Position numbers and translations under genes: made by a program. 64,000 nucleotides of DNA. Source: Colletotrichum lupini. Lineage: Eukaryota; Ascomycota; Sordariomycetes; Glomerellales; Glomerellaceae. Location: NCBI RefSeq assembly GCF_023278565.1, contig NC_064676.1:372001-436000 (forward strand). The letters are read 5' to 3'. This document shows positions 46,791-58,641 of this stretch, one piece after another (the stretch's first letter is position 1; each line of letters opens with the position of its first letter). The notes beneath the pieces are model-generated. The model searched no databases. It was not told where the DNA came from and saw only the letters and a list, made by a program, of their open reading frames with translations.

Positions 46791-47688
46791 ATGACGATTG
46801 AAGTTACGGATCTCACAGAGGCGGATATTCCAGGGGCGGTTAAAGCAGTGCAGTGAGTATTACAGACATTGGCACGATACCCACGCCGAGTTCAAATTTG
46901 ATACTAATGATCTACGCCTCACAGACAAGCATTCAGCGGCGACCCGTACAATGTCTGGGTATACGATCAATCAAAGGTACACCCTCATCCCAACTCCGCC
47001 AAGCTATATCTCCCAGGATGCTCACCGTACTATAGTTCAACCAGAAACGAAACTACGAGTCCCTAGCTCTGCGTATGAGATGGGGCATGCGCAACGGCAT
47101 ATTCCACGTCGCAAAAGAACAAGGCAGTGATGAGGTCCTCGGCGTAGCAATGTGGCTTCCTCCACAGCCTGCCGACGCGCCGCCGACGTGGAATGATTGG
47201 TTTGAGGGGTGGCGGCTTTGGTTCGGACAGGTGAACTATAACTTGTGGTATGGACGCGGGGGGTTGAATGTCAAGGTATTTCATCTCCCATCTCATCTTA
47301 TCTCATCTTCATTTTGCAAACCCCCCTCTCCTGACGAGTAATATAGCGATACTACATCTGGAAAGAAGCCCAAGCCAAAGCCCAGCGCGAGATCTGGACC
47401 GACCCTAGGGGATACTACTTCCTCAACATCATGGTCGTGCTGCCTTCCGCTCAGGGCAAAGGTGTAGGCGCAAAGATGATGAAGGCTGTTACGGACCGGG
47501 CTGATGAGGAGGGTGTGAAGTGTTATTTGGAGTCTAGTAAGGATGTGCCGAATGTAAAGATTTATGGGCGGTGGGGGTTCGTGTTTGAGAGGGAGATGAT
47601 TTGTGATGATGAAGGGGATGCGATTCGGTTGTTTACCATGGTGAGAGAGCCTGGAGCTAAGGCTGGGGATGGTAGGGGTGGCGGGTAA
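46791..47688 (+). CDS. GNAT-family N-acetyltransferase
   Basis: Four exons: 46791-46852, 46925-46976, 47036-47275, 47347-47688 (introns 72, 59, 71 nt), 231 aa. It opens with IEVTDLTEADIPGAVKAVQ-QAFSGDPY, the typical first helix of fungal GNAT enzymes. EVLGVAMWLPP is the central strand, and YFLNIMVVLPSAQGKGVGAKMM is the acetyl-CoA pyrophosphate loop (Q/R-x-x-G-x-G/A as QGKGVG). ESSKDVPNVKIYGRWGFVFER is the strand/helix that ends the fold. It transfers acetyl from acetyl-CoA to an amine; the acceptor is unknown. Soluble, no targeting signal. The last 15 residues are Gly/Ala-rich and variable. Confidence 0.9.
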
Positions 47689-48261
47689 GCGAGTGAGTGA
47701 GGAATTGTACTCCGTAGTCTGTGAGTTTGGTATTGAATGGTGTGTGAATTGGATTGGTGAAAACATGGTGAAGACTCTGTGAAGAGTGAAACTCTTGATT
47801 AAAACGCCTCCTTTTCTATCGATACCAGGAAAGATAGAAAGCGATGCTTGAATGCCAAGAGCTGAGTTCCGATGCTATTCAAACTTTGAGTCTGAGTTGC
47901 CGTCTGCCGGAGAGACCCCTCCCCCCGCATGACCGGGTTCGCGTTAGACGCAGTTGACAATTGCGGGGGATTGTCACAAAGCTGGGCCGGGGGTCTCGGG
48001 ATGCGCTAGCATCCGCTCATTACGAGTACCTTATTAGACTCGAATGAGATAAGAGGTTTAGGTCGGTCTACTCAATGATAACTTATCTACTCCAACCTCC
48101 AACTTTGACTTCTCATCCACTACATTGAACAGTCATTAGGGCGAAAACCGTGTATTCATCCAGATCGAACTCTTGGAAATCATCATCTTTGTATCATTAC
48201 CAAGACTCGCAGAGTATAAAGGGTCTTGGCTTCACCCCACTTCATGCAGTCCTCCAGAGCA
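47689..48261. other. Intergenic upstream of Zn2Cys6 regulator
   Basis: 573 bp with the 3' flank of the acetyltransferase and the regulator's promoter. GATAAC at about 48078 and GATAAG near 48048 are possible GATA-factor sites. Confidence 0.4.
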
Positions 48262-50331
48262 ATGCATACCAAATCAAGGGGCGGATGCCTCAGATGCAAG
48301 TCGAAAAAGGTATGGATACTGTGGGATCTCTCCCATCCTCTTCCATCACACAAATTGACACGATGCTGCTAGACCAAATGCGACGAGAGGAAACCTGGAT
48401 GCGCCCGGTGTGAGGAGAGAGGAATTCAGTGCCCCGGCTACGCCCTCAACGTGCGCTGGTCGCGAAAGCACCAAGTCCGCGTCGATCAAAAGGCCGCAGC
48501 TGAAGGCTCACCCAGACAACGAGGATCTCGAGAGCCCGCATCTCAAACAAGTCCACAGCCCATCGAAACCGCTTCGCCAACCTCAAACCATGTCGACACT
48601 AACGTGCTGCAACACGTGGACCCATGGCTCGCAAATCCCTTACAGTGGGATCTTCCTGCTCTGCCACAGGAGATGCCCTCCCTTGATGCTTCGTCGTGCG
48701 CTTTGCTTCTTAGCAGCCAGAATGTGAATCTTACAACGCCATTCTGGGATGCGCCTTTTATTAGCTCAGCCTGGACTGTTGATGGCCACAGCCCGACGAC
48801 GTCGTCATCTCAAGCTGAGGACCGGGAGATGGATCATCTGTTCCAGAGTGAGAGCTCCGCAGCCAATGTTCAGGAGAATAGTATTCCGCCCCCGTTCGAT
48901 AATACTCAATCCACGTCATGTAAACAATTCTTAGCGAGTAGCCCACGAGAGCTCGCCCATCTGCCAACATCGCTCTCCGAATACTTCTTCCGTGAGGTCA
49001 TCACGCTCTACTGCGCATGGGACAGCAAGACAAACGTGATGCGCAACATCGTCGAGACAATGTGGCAGTCCTCCGGCGCCTTATATCACACCATCCAGAG
49101 CATGGCCGCCGCCTGCCTCTCAGAAGACTTTCCGCACCTCCTGCCCGTCGCCCGGAGAGAACACGGCGACGCCCTCAGACTCATCCGCGATCGACCCTCG
49201 GCGCTACCTTTATCAACCTCAATGACAACAACACACAAGCGGGCCATGCTTCTCTCATCAACGCTCCTAGGCCACACATCAAGCTGGCTTAGCCCCCAGA
49301 ACCTCGCAACAGACATGTTCAGAGCAAGCTGCAGCATGCTCAAAGACGTCTCCGCCGAGACGTGCGGCAGCGACGCAGACGCGAGCTTGTCTTTCTTCAG
49401 CGACACCATGGACTACTGGGCCATGCTCCTCGCCTACCTGACAGACAGCACCCAACTGGGCGACTACCACCACACCACATCCATCGGCCCGGCGGACCCG
49501 TCGAAGTCTATTGAGCCGCACCCTTACTCGGGCATATCCCACGCCACTGTCCGACTGCTCACCGACACGGGCATCCTCATCTTCCAGTACCGAAAACACA
49601 TGGCCTCCGTGAAGTTCCTCACCGAGACGGACCTGGACGTCTTCCGCGCCGCTCTCCGCTCCGCAAGACAACTCGAGCGCGCGTTTCTTGCGCATCGTCC
49701 GCCGGACCTATCTCGCGTCACGGATCCAGGCGATCCGAAAACTCCGCTGCGGCATCTGGAGCTTATCGACGAGGCGTACCGGTGTACCGGTCTCTTACAG
49801 CTGTACCGCGTGTTTCCAGATTTGTTGAATGAGCGGTATGCACCGTGGGACCGGGAGCGGCTCCTACGTCCGGTTCCGATATCTGCCGCCGCGGGATCGG
49901 GGTTAGACAGCGACAAGGTCCCCTCGGCGAGAGAGAGGAGGACGTGGCTGACGAAGCTTGCAATGTACATCCTCGGTATCCTGCGAGATATACCCTTTGA
50001 ATCCCGGACGCGAAGCGCACAGCCTTTCATCATGGTGGCAATCTCGAGCGAGTTGAGGAGGGAGCCGCAACACCTACGGCAGCCTGATGCTATGTACGGT
50101 GAGGCCGGGGCGGATGTGCTGGATATCGACCCCGCGTCTATCGAGGTGGCGAGGGCGCGCAAGTTTGTGCGGTCGCGGTTGGCGGCTTATACGCACATTT
50201 TGCCGCTTCGGAAGAGTCGGGTCATTTCTGAGTTGATTGATCATACGTGGGCGGCGCTGGATGCTGGTGAGGAGGATGTGTATTGGCTCGATATCGCGCG
50301 TGAGAAGAATCTCGGGACGATGATGGGCTAA
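48262..50331 (+). CDS. Zn2Cys6 transcription factor, likely local regulator of the oxidase-permease pair
   Basis: Two exons, 48262-48309 and 48373-50331 (63 nt intron), 668 aa. The zinc cluster spans the intron: RGGCLRCKSKK in exon 1, TKCDERKPGCARCEERGIQCPGY in exon 2 (Cys 9, 12, 19, 26, 29, 36). An in-frame ATG 18 bp upstream is an alternative start. After a Gln/Ser/Pro-rich linker, the bulk (LAHLPTSLSEYFFREVITLYCAWDS onward) is the fungal-specific DUF3468-type regulatory domain, with VETMWQSSGALYHTIQSMAAA and a long helical C-terminal part. It is tail-to-tail with the FAD oxidoreductase (103 bp between ends) and belongs to a regulator-enzyme-transporter trio, so control of that pair is the natural inference. 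Confidence 0.9.
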
Positions 50332-50434
50332 TTTGGGGAGCTAATGTGATGCATGGTGTCTCTTTTATGAATTATATTCTATTCGGCCATGAGAGTTTTC
50401 CATTGATTCTCTATGGAGGCAAGTCGGGACTAGC

Positions 50435-52091
50435 TTAGAGTTTGGACAGCTTGACCCCTTGAGGATTCGCGAGCTTTGCAAACTTGAGCAACGTCTCATC
50501 CGACGTCAATTTGCCTCGCAAACGCTCCTCCGTGACGATGTACGCTTGCGGGAACCAGTCGCCGACATCTTCCCCAAATATCATCCTGACCAAAGCCTCG
50601 CCCGTCAGCCAGCACTTGTCCATCCCGTACCCATTGAACCCGGCGGCGATCCACTGTCCGCCGCCGGCGTCTCCCGCGATAGAGTCCGGAACGTGGCCTA
50701 CAATTGGGAGACCATCAGCCGTGTGACCTTGGATGCCAGACCAAATCGCCTCCACCTCGGACGTCTTCGCCTCAGGTGCCCACCCCTCAAGGAAGAATTT
50801 CGGCAGCACCGTCGACAGAGCATCCTTCGCCTCTTTCGGAACGTAGGTATCATCAGAAGTCAAGATGTCCTTCATGTACGCCGTCTCGTTCCCGATCCAA
50901 ATCCCTTCTGTAATAGGATTCTGCTGGAGATAGTAGAGGCCCGTCACGTAGAGACCGCTCCGGGCATCCAGGGTCGGTTTGTGAGACAGACTCCACGAGC
51001 GCGAAGCACCCAGGTTCCTGAGGGTCGGGCCGGGTTTCTGGACGGACATTGTGCCGCGGAAGGGGTATATGCGGCCTGCTAGTTGTGGGAGGAGATGTGA
51101 TGCGTGGCCGTTGGTACAGTGTATGACCTTTTTGGCGTGGATGATGCCCCTTGGAGTCGTGATGAGATAGGGGTATTCTGGGTTGGCGGACGACGAGAAT
51201 TTGACCTGAAGCACGGGCGTGTTTGCCTCAATTGCTAGTCGGTCTTGGTATTGGACCAGAAGACCTTCGTAGATTCTCATGAGAAGACGGTACGGCCAGA
51301 TGGCTCCGGCGTTGTGCTCTACAGCCCCGCTTGCATCTTTGATGTTCCATCTCTGTGATCAAACGGTCAGTCAACCAAGCTTCGAGACCCTCCTGCAGCA
51401 TCCCGAATCACGTACTTCTGGCACATCGTCTCTCTCGATGATTCGGTGATATTGACTATGCTCTGGGACGGCCTTTTTGAATCCCAATACCGAGCTCTTG
51501 GCAGCAACCCATGTCTCATCATCACCAACAGCCATGACTTTGAGAACATCGCGAATCTGGCACCGCTCCTGGGTCTCCGGGTCCATATCTCTAACCATTC
51601 TCATGATTCGCTCAACATTCAGGATCGAGAAGCGGGTAATCTGCTTCGCTGCCTCGACGCCGTGTTGCGCAGCTATGGGGCCGTAAGTATGCCCCGAAGC
51701 AGTGACAAGATGTCCGCCATTCCGGCCTGTGGCACCGCTTACGAGTGTCCGGGCTTCGAGGATCGTGACGTGGGCGTTGCGTGATGCCTGGTGTTCGAGA
51801 AGCGTCTTCGTGACGCTGCAACCGGTGATGCCGGACCCAATGACCGCGAAGTCGGTTTGCTTGGGGAGTGTGGGAGATTGGATTGATGCCAGGCGGTGCT
51901 CTGGAACCTGCCATGATGAAATTGTTGGGTTTGGCCTGGGCAGGCCTGGGTCTTGGGAGATGGCCTTGGAAACTTTTAGGAGAAACCTGGCTGTTTCGGG
52001 ATCTTGGAGCAATTGGTTAGCGAAGCATGCCTTTGAGGTTTGATTGTGATTACTCACTGAGGTAAGATGAAAGCTCATCTTCAACCCCCAT
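50435..52091 (-). CDS. FAD-dependent amine oxidase-like oxidoreductase (DAO family)
   Basis: Three exons: 52091-52058, 52002-51416, 51352-50435 (introns 55 and 63 nt), 512 aa. The ADP-binding motif is DFAVIGSGITG (67-72 Gly-rich), followed by GATGRNGGHL, a hallmark of the fungal glycine-oxidase/gamma-glutamylputrescine-oxidase-like group. VIHCTNGHASHLLPQL and YPFRGTMSVQ are in the middle; IWSGIQGHTADGLPIVG and AGFNGYGMDKCW form the C-terminal FAD contact. The N-terminal model MGVEDELSSYL-NPETARFLL uses a short first exon; without it an uninterrupted but less typical frame starts at 52084. Likely oxidises a primary or secondary amine or amino acid, giving H2O2 and ammonia, in cytosol or peroxisome (last residues KLSKL could act as a C-terminal PTS1-like signal, SKL being present). 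Confidence 0.88.
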
Positions 52092-52759
52092 CTTGAAGTT
52101 TCGGTCAGATTTGATGTAAGTTGATGGCACCGTGGTAAGGACTGGAGAGGTGATACTGATCGCTACTCCAGAGCTTCTTGAGCAAAATGATAATGAACAC
52201 AGATCCTGGGCTCTAAGGACGCAATCTTCATCCACATTGACCTCGGTATCGATTCAGACGAACCATATGATCGTGTCCATTACTACCCTCATCGTACCGC
52301 TGCAGCTCACCCGCGATCTCTGCCGGTGTCGGCGAATGAGGGGGTCGGGATGCGGGGCACCGGGAGCGGATAGGGGCCCGCTCTGGCTTGCCGGATCGGG
52401 CAACTGCGTGCGAAATGCGAGCCGATAGCGCGGCAACCACAGGAAACAAGTCCGGGATATGTTATCTCCAAGCTGTCTTCTGCGGATGAGATGGTATCTC
52501 GGCTTATCGAACTGCCTCTGGTCGGCCAACGCGAGTCTCGTGCTGCCATCTAGTTGGATCAAGTTGGTCACACAAACATGCACAAGAAACTTGCGTCTAC
52601 TTAACTTGGTCCCTCGATACTCCACCCCCAAAACTTGAGGGAGGCAATCTCCGTCTAGCCCCCTCCCTCTATCCTCCACTGCCTACGCATATATTCGCAA
52701 AGTCAGTCATCTTGGACGGGACCTCGCCCTTGGCGAACAATTGAGTCAGCAATACGACA
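52092..52759. promoter_or_regulatory. Shared divergent promoter with clustered GATA sites
   Basis: 668 bp between the start codons of the oxidoreductase and the permease. Five GATA cores lie within 140 bp: 52369-52372, 52424-52427 (plus strand) and 52463-52466, 52495-52498, 52505-52508 (as TATC). AreA/NIT2-type nitrogen regulators bind such clusters. CGG/CCG triplets (CCGGATCGGG at 52391-52400 and others) offer sites for a Zn2Cys6 factor. Binding is inferred, not shown. Confidence 0.55.
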
Positions 52760-54304
52760 ATGGATCAGCGATCCTCCTCACTCGACAAGGCCTCAGCGGC
52801 CACAACACGAAATGCCGTCGCCGCCATGCCCGAAAAAGCGGACAATGAAGCCACGGAGCACGGCTCCATCGTCCACGGAGACGTCACCGTGCAGACCATG
52901 AAGCCATTCACAACTCTATCCGCCCTCGGTATCGGTTACGGAACCACAAACACGGCTATCGGCCTGCTGCTAGTGTTCGGCAGCACTCTGCCCATGGGCG
53001 GCTCGCCGCTCTTCTTTTGGGGTTTCCTCGTCATGGCCTTTGTCGGCCTCGCAACTGCCACAACTCTCGCGGAGCTGGCTTCGGCTATGCCGCACCCAGG
53101 TGGGCAGTATATCTGGGTCCACCGGCTGGCGCCGCCGAGTTCTCGCCGGTTCTTGTCGTACATTACGGCCGTCATCGGCTGGCTTGCTGCCGTTGCCACA
53201 GGCTCGTCGGCGTGTCTCTCGGTGCCTGTCGGTATCTGTTCCATCATCACGCTTCTCGATCCAAGCTTTGTCTACAAGCGGTGGATGGATTTCCTGGGTT
53301 TCCAACTCCTCAACATCGTCACCGCCTTCGGTGCGAGTTTTGAGAGCCTTCTGCCAAAGATTTCCAAGATCATGTTACTGTTTAGCTGCACCACCATCGT
53401 CGTCATTTTCATAACCCTGTTCGCCATGTCGGACGAGCACGCCTCCGCAAAAGACTTCTTCGCTACCACAGTAAATATCTCGGGCTGGCAAAACGGCATC
53501 GCCTTCATCATCGGAATGAACGGCGCCAACTGGAGCTTCTCGTGTCTCGACGTCGCAACTCACTTGGCAGAGGAGATGCCCCGGCCCAGCACGGATATCC
53601 CAAAGGCACTGATGTGGACTATCGTTGTCGGCCTCGTCTCCGGACTCCTTGTTGTCACGTCTGTTCTCATTAACGTTCCCGTCATTGACGGAGCCGACGA
53701 CAACTCGGCCCTGGCCTTGTTCTACCGCATCACAGGCAGCAAGGCTGCTTCAGTGGGTCTCTGGGTGCCCGTCATGATCACAACCATCGGCGCCGTCTGG
53801 TCTATTCAGACCTGGCAGTCTCGGCTGGCGTGGACCATCAGCCGCGAGGCCGGTTTCCCCATGCACCATCACCTGAGCAAGATTGCGCCCTCCCCGCTGC
53901 ATACGCCTACCTGGTCATTGATATTCTCCGCATCAGGGACTGCCATCTTCGGCTGCCTTTACCTCGCATCCGACCTCGCTTTCAACTCCCTCATATCTAC
54001 AGGACTGCTACTCCAATACATCAGCTACAGTATCCCGGTTGTCCTGGCACTTTCCCAAGGCCGCTCAAATTTCAAACACGGCCCTTTCTGGTATCCTAAA
54101 CTTGGCTTTGCTGCGAACATAGTCATGCTTGCCTGGTCGGTAATTGCACTCATCTTCTACTGTTTCCCCTATTACCTACCTGCTGTTGCAGATCAAATGA
54201 ATTATGCTTCGGCTGTGCTTGTGGGCATTGCCATTATCACCATATCACTGTGGTTCTTTTATGCGAAGAAGAATTACGAGGTCAAGGAATATCTAGGCCA
54301 TTAG
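52760..54304 (+). CDS. APC amino acid / GABA / choline permease
   Basis: Single exon, 514 aa, matching the usual length of fungal members of the amino acid/choline transporter family (TC 2.A.3.4). A ~48-residue cytosolic N terminus precedes about 12 membrane helices. Landmarks: FTTLSALGIGYGTTNTAIG (helix 1, substrate-binding Gly-rich unwound part), LAELASAMPHPGGQYIWVHRLAPP (helix 3 entry), CLDVATHLAEEMPRPSTDIPKAL (the conserved EExxxP segment) and WSIQTWQSRLAWTISREAGFP. The C-terminal tail is short (KKNYEVKEYLGH). It imports an amine or amino acid through the plasma membrane. It is divergent from the FAD oxidase over a 668 bp GATA-rich promoter, so its substrate is probably what the oxidase degrades. 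Confidence 0.93.
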   Translation: MDQRSSSLDKASAATTRNAVAAMPEKADNEATEHGSIVHGDVTVQTMKPFTTLSALGIGYGTTNTAIGLLLVFGSTLPMGGSPLFFWGFLVMAFVGLATATTLAELASAMPHPGGQYIWVHRLAPPSSRRFLSYITAVIGWLAAVATGSSACLSVPVGICSIITLLDPSFVYKRWMDFLGFQLLNIVTAFGASFESLLPKISKIMLLFSCTTIVVIFITLFAMSDEHASAKDFFATTVNISGWQNGIAFIIGMNGANWSFSCLDVATHLAEEMPRPSTDIPKALMWTIVVGLVSGLLVVTSVLINVPVIDGADDNSALALFYRITGSKAASVGLWVPVMITTIGAVWSIQTWQSRLAWTISREAGFPMHHHLSKIAPSPLHTPTWSLIFSASGTAIFGCLYLASDLAFNSLISTGLLLQYISYSIPVVLALSQGRSNFKHGPFWYPKLGFAANIVMLAWSVIALIFYCFPYYLPAVADQMNYASAVLVGIAIITISLWFFYAKKNYEVKEYLGH

Positions 54305-56884
54305 CCCAACAAACCTTTCTCACTAGTGTATTGATCATATACCCAGCAATCATGCTCTTCTCTAACACCTGATTGTATGTTCACGTCATGAAAAGTTTGA
54401 TTTCCGTTCATTGTGTCTGGGTAGTCCAGGGGTTGCGACATGGCGCAATTCAAACTCATCACGACGAGTTAATGGCAAAATCTTTCCAGTGCCAGGGCCA
54501 TCAGGCATCGTGGCTATGATATATCACCTTATATAGGCGTCCCACTCCAATCAGAGTTTGTTGGTGGCCTGGCTCAACGGGAGGGCTGGTGCGGAGATTT
54601 TTGATGTCATATCACAGACTTCGATCAATCAACAGACTACATGCTCCCTATGATTCATCTATGAGCGCGCGATTCAGTAGCTCACATCCATAGAAGACAT
54701 AATACCATGTTCTCGGATTATAGGAGGTCTTATTCTCTGTCACCAGATTGAGTGACCGCCCTGTTGAAAGCGTCAGCGTTGTACGAATACGTTGCAATTC
54801 CATGGCCATACCCTCCTTTAGCCTCCGGGGTGGAGGAGCAGATTAATGCCGGTGGGATCTGATAACTCCTGGAAGAGATTTTTCTCTCCTCTTTGGAGGG
54901 TTTCTGTAGATGAAACACTCTTAAAGACCATGATCAGTTGCGTTGCATTGGGTGATGGACGGCTATGGCTATGCTTAAGAGGACTTGGCTACCTTCAAGG
55001 GTAGTCATAAGCCCAACTGCCCGGTCGATCGTTAGCCTTGCAACACAAGCTCTCTCCTTTGAGCCAAGACAGATCTGCAGCGGGCAGCGAAGGAGAAAAG
55101 AAGGCCACCTGCATCGGATGAAGCCGCACGCGCCAACGACGGGCATCCATGCACGATGGCATTGTGGCGGTATTTCCGTATCGCATGCGGCAACCCAAAT
55201 CGTATAATCATCCAACCACAGCGATATGCGACGGCTCAGCCAGCAGTGATGTCCTAATTGGGTACAAAACAAGCTTTGGTTGTATTCAGCTTCCTTTATG
55301 TCATATTGTGAGGCTTTATTTAGTATCTGCCATTGCTCATCGCGTAGACAACGTTGCATTCGTCTCATCTTCTGAACCTTGGACTTGGGCCATCTAGCAA
55401 ACCTGCCAGATGACAGGCCAAAGTTTCCCCTCTTCTGAAAATGATGCAATCTTGTACTTCTGATGAAATGGTATCCCGGAATCCAAATCTGCCGGGCCCG
55501 ATTTAGCATCGAGGCACCTCGCAGGTGTAGAGGACATGCAAGCAAGCCCAGACCTACTACGAGCGACAAGAACCCCAATCCCATGTTGAGCACACATGCT
55601 TGTACTCGTGCAAGGAGTTTGCGGCATTTGTAATTTCGATTGCTCACATTTCGCCATTCAAATGGTTGGCGCGTCACTAAACTCTTACAAGCTTCTTTCC
55701 TCTGCCCGGGTGAGGTTAGAGGCCGGTGGCAGGACGCTAGCAGCCGAGTGATCAGGGAGCTAGAACTTTTGAATCTTGAATAAGTCATGGTGTAAGCGGA
55801 CAATCCCGAGCTTTCTGCGAGACACCGGGGCTTTTTTCTTTTCACCGAGGTGTTCGTCACACCCTTAATCATCCCAGGTAAGTACGTTTCTTCTGCATGA
55901 ATAATCTAAGGTAACCCACAAAGAACACACGTCAAGAGGGTTCCGCGGTTCAGACGAATCGCGAACGGACCATTTCTAAGAGCGGTGACTTCACTACGTA
56001 GCCAGACAATCAACTGCCGTGTTCGGCAATAGGGGGGAAATGCAACGTGGGGCGCTACCGAATTCCCGCTATCAGATTCGATGATCCGCGCTGGAGGCGC
56101 ACGGGAGGGCGTCGACACTACCAAGCCTTATTTTTAACCTTTTGCTGAACATCTGCACTTTGCAAAACAACTTTGATCCTAGTAAGGCCAGCTGAGTTGA
56201 TTGAGGCGCGATGGACTTCCCGAAGCCTCCGGGGGCTGTAAGCGCTTTAAGTGAGACAACGTGGTGAGCGCTGTGTGCTTTTTCGGAGGTTGTGAGTAAT
56301 CTCAAGGTAGCATGTGGCTAGTCGTTGATCAGATCAATATGTTCGTCCACACCGGTGCCGTACAACCGTGCGTGGGTCTTTGCCTTTCCCGTGCTAACCG
56401 TCTCACGGTTCGCGATAGACCTAAAAGAGCGAAAACGCGTCATCTAGACTACTATCGCCCCCGGCTTCTACTGTACTGCTCGTGCTCCACGCGGCTAGCC
56501 CCATGTCATCCACATATCGCGGTCCGGACGCCAAGGCTGGGAGCTTAATCGGTCCCGCCGAATTCCTCTCCGCCTTGTGATAGTAGATGGCATGGATTGG
56601 GTGAGGGGAAGTAGACTGGCAGATGGTCAAGGCACGGCATAGCTAGCTCGGGGGCCATCATATGTCGTTTGTGTGCTTTGGGTGACTTTGGAGGCAGGTT
56701 CTAAATTCGTCTTATGGCGAATGCGAGGTATAATAAGGCCCTTCAATCCGGTCTGTAAGGGATTGTGCTTCATCTCAGAATCATCACCTTTCAGATCATC
56801 TTGGAAACAGACACTCAATAATCAGTCTTTCGTTACAGTGCAATCTTTTCGACTTCGTCTTCTTCCAGTTTATTCTCCATCACG
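54305..56884. other. Long intergenic stretch between permease and oxalate decarboxylase
   Basis: About 2.6 kb. A 312-codon minus-strand frame (54934-55872) exists but has Trp/Cys/Arg-rich composition and no domain, so it is not annotated. The last 200 bp are the oxalate decarboxylase promoter and leader. Confidence 0.4.
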
Positions 56885-58641
56885 ATGTATACCCACGGTG
56901 CTTTCCTCCTCGCTAGCTTGCTTGCGGCTCTGCCGCAGAGCCATGGCGTTCCGGCACCACAGTAAGTACTCCCACGAGCATACGATTACTAGGAGAGTGT
57001 GCCAACAGTTGAATAGAATGGGAGACTATGGCGAGAACAAAGGCCCCGTTGGCGGTGTCGATCCGCCCATCCCCACCGTAACTACGCCTACGGGAAGTCT
57101 TAGAGGAGATTCTAGCCTTCTCGGAGGCAACGCAGCGCGACCTGACCCCGAAACTGGCGGCTCCGCCAATGTCGACGACGTTACACTCGTGCCCGGCCAG
57201 GAAGCAGACGGAAAGCTCGGCCTGTACCTGAACTTTGATGGTGTCGACGTCCCGCAACCGATCCGCGGCGGACTAGGATCTCCGGACCCGGGCCCAAGTA
57301 CGTTGCATCCCTAGCGGGGAGACGTTGAAGGGAGATGGATCATTGCAGGGAAGAGATGCGCTAACACATAATTCCCGCAGGAACCTACGACTATGAGAAG
57401 CTAAACCCCGATCTTTTCGCCCCGCCCGGCACCGACAAGGGCGATGTCGAGAACGCCATGTGGCCGTTGGGCCTTTCGCATAACCGTCTCGGCAGCCAAG
57501 AGGGCGCCGGCTGGGCGCGGCAGCAGAACACTAAAGTCCTACCTGTCGCTTCTGCGATGGCGGGTGTCGATATGAAGTTGCAGCCTAACGCTTACCGCGA
57601 GCTTCACTGGCACACCTCGGCTGAGTGGGCGCTCATGCTCAAGGGATGTTGTCGCATCGCAGCGATGAATGAGGATGGAAAGAGCTTCGTTGACGATGTG
57701 TGCGAGGGTATGTCTAGCTCGCCTTGATTTATCTTTCTTATAAAGCTAACCAAGCTACATAGGCGATGTCTGGTTCTTCCCGAAGGGTGTCCCTCACAGC
57801 ATTCAGGCGTTCGACCAAGGCACAGAGTTCCTCCTCGTCTTCGACCAGGGAAGCTTCAGCGAAGAGAACACATTTCTCGCTTCTGAGCTATTCTTGAGAA
57901 ACCCATTGTCCGTTCTTTGCAAGAATCTTAAGACGGATGTTTCTGCATTTGACAAGATCCCCAAGGATCAGCTTTATGTAAGTCAAAATACGATTTGGCA
58001 CGTTGGTGCATTAGCTTACTCATTTCCAGATCTTCAATGGTACACCTGCGCCGAAAGACATTGAGAAGCAGAATCAGACCTCATCAGCAGGATCGCTGAC
58101 TGGTGCTGAATCATACACCTATCATTGGTCGCAGCAGAAGCCCTTCCAAGCCCCCGGCGGGTCCGTCAAGATCCTCGACCCGCAAACATTCCCCATCGCG
58201 GAGAACTTCTCGGCTGCCCTGGTCGTCGTCCAGCCCGGCGCCATGCGCGAGATCCACTGGCACACCACAAGCGACGAGTGGAACTACTTTTTGCAGGGCT
58301 CCGGCCGCATCACCATCTTTGAAGCCCCTGAGGCCTCGCGTACCTTTGACTTCACCGCCGGCGATGTTGGTTACGTGAAGGTTGGTGACAGTCATTACAT
58401 CGAGAACACTGGTACCGAGGACGTCATCTTCCTTGAGGTCCTTCAAGCGCCCAAGTTCTCGGACATCAGCGTTGCACAATGGTTGGCCCTTACCCCGAAG
58501 CAGGTCGTCAAGGATACCCTTGGCCTCTCTGACGAAGTGATTGCTGCGATTCCCAAGGAGAAGGAGTACATCAAGGTTGGCAACACCAACATGACGGCGC
58601 TGGCTGATGGTGGACGTAACTTCAAGAAGTTCAAGGCCTAG
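56885..58641 (+). CDS. Secreted oxalate decarboxylase (bicupin)
   Basis: Five exons: 56885-56961, 57017-57297, 57381-57707, 57763-57977, 58030-58641; 503 aa. The signal peptide is MYTHGAFLLASLLAALPQSHG. Cupin 1 has the Mn ligands His195, His197, Glu201 (RELHWHTSAEW) and His240 (GVPHSIQ); cupin 2 has His376, His378, Glu383 (EIHWHTTSDEW) and His422 (GDSHYIEN). The flexible lid SFSEENT (259-265) carries the Glu that separates decarboxylases from oxalate oxidases (SENST in the bacterial enzyme). The enzyme splits oxalate to formate and CO2, extracellularly or in the wall, so it moderates pH and oxalate toxicity. A 60-residue Gly/Pro-rich lead between signal and cupin 1 is variable. All introns are frame-consistent. 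Confidence 0.95.

Noticed and set aside
47293..47766. 157-codon minus-strand ORF opposite the GNAT gene
   Set aside because: Antisense shadow of the acetyltransferase last exon.
54934..55872. 312-codon minus-strand ORF
   Set aside because: Composition rich in Trp, Cys, Arg and His, no domain, no signal, overlapping equally long frames on both strands, and a poor start context; most likely chance.
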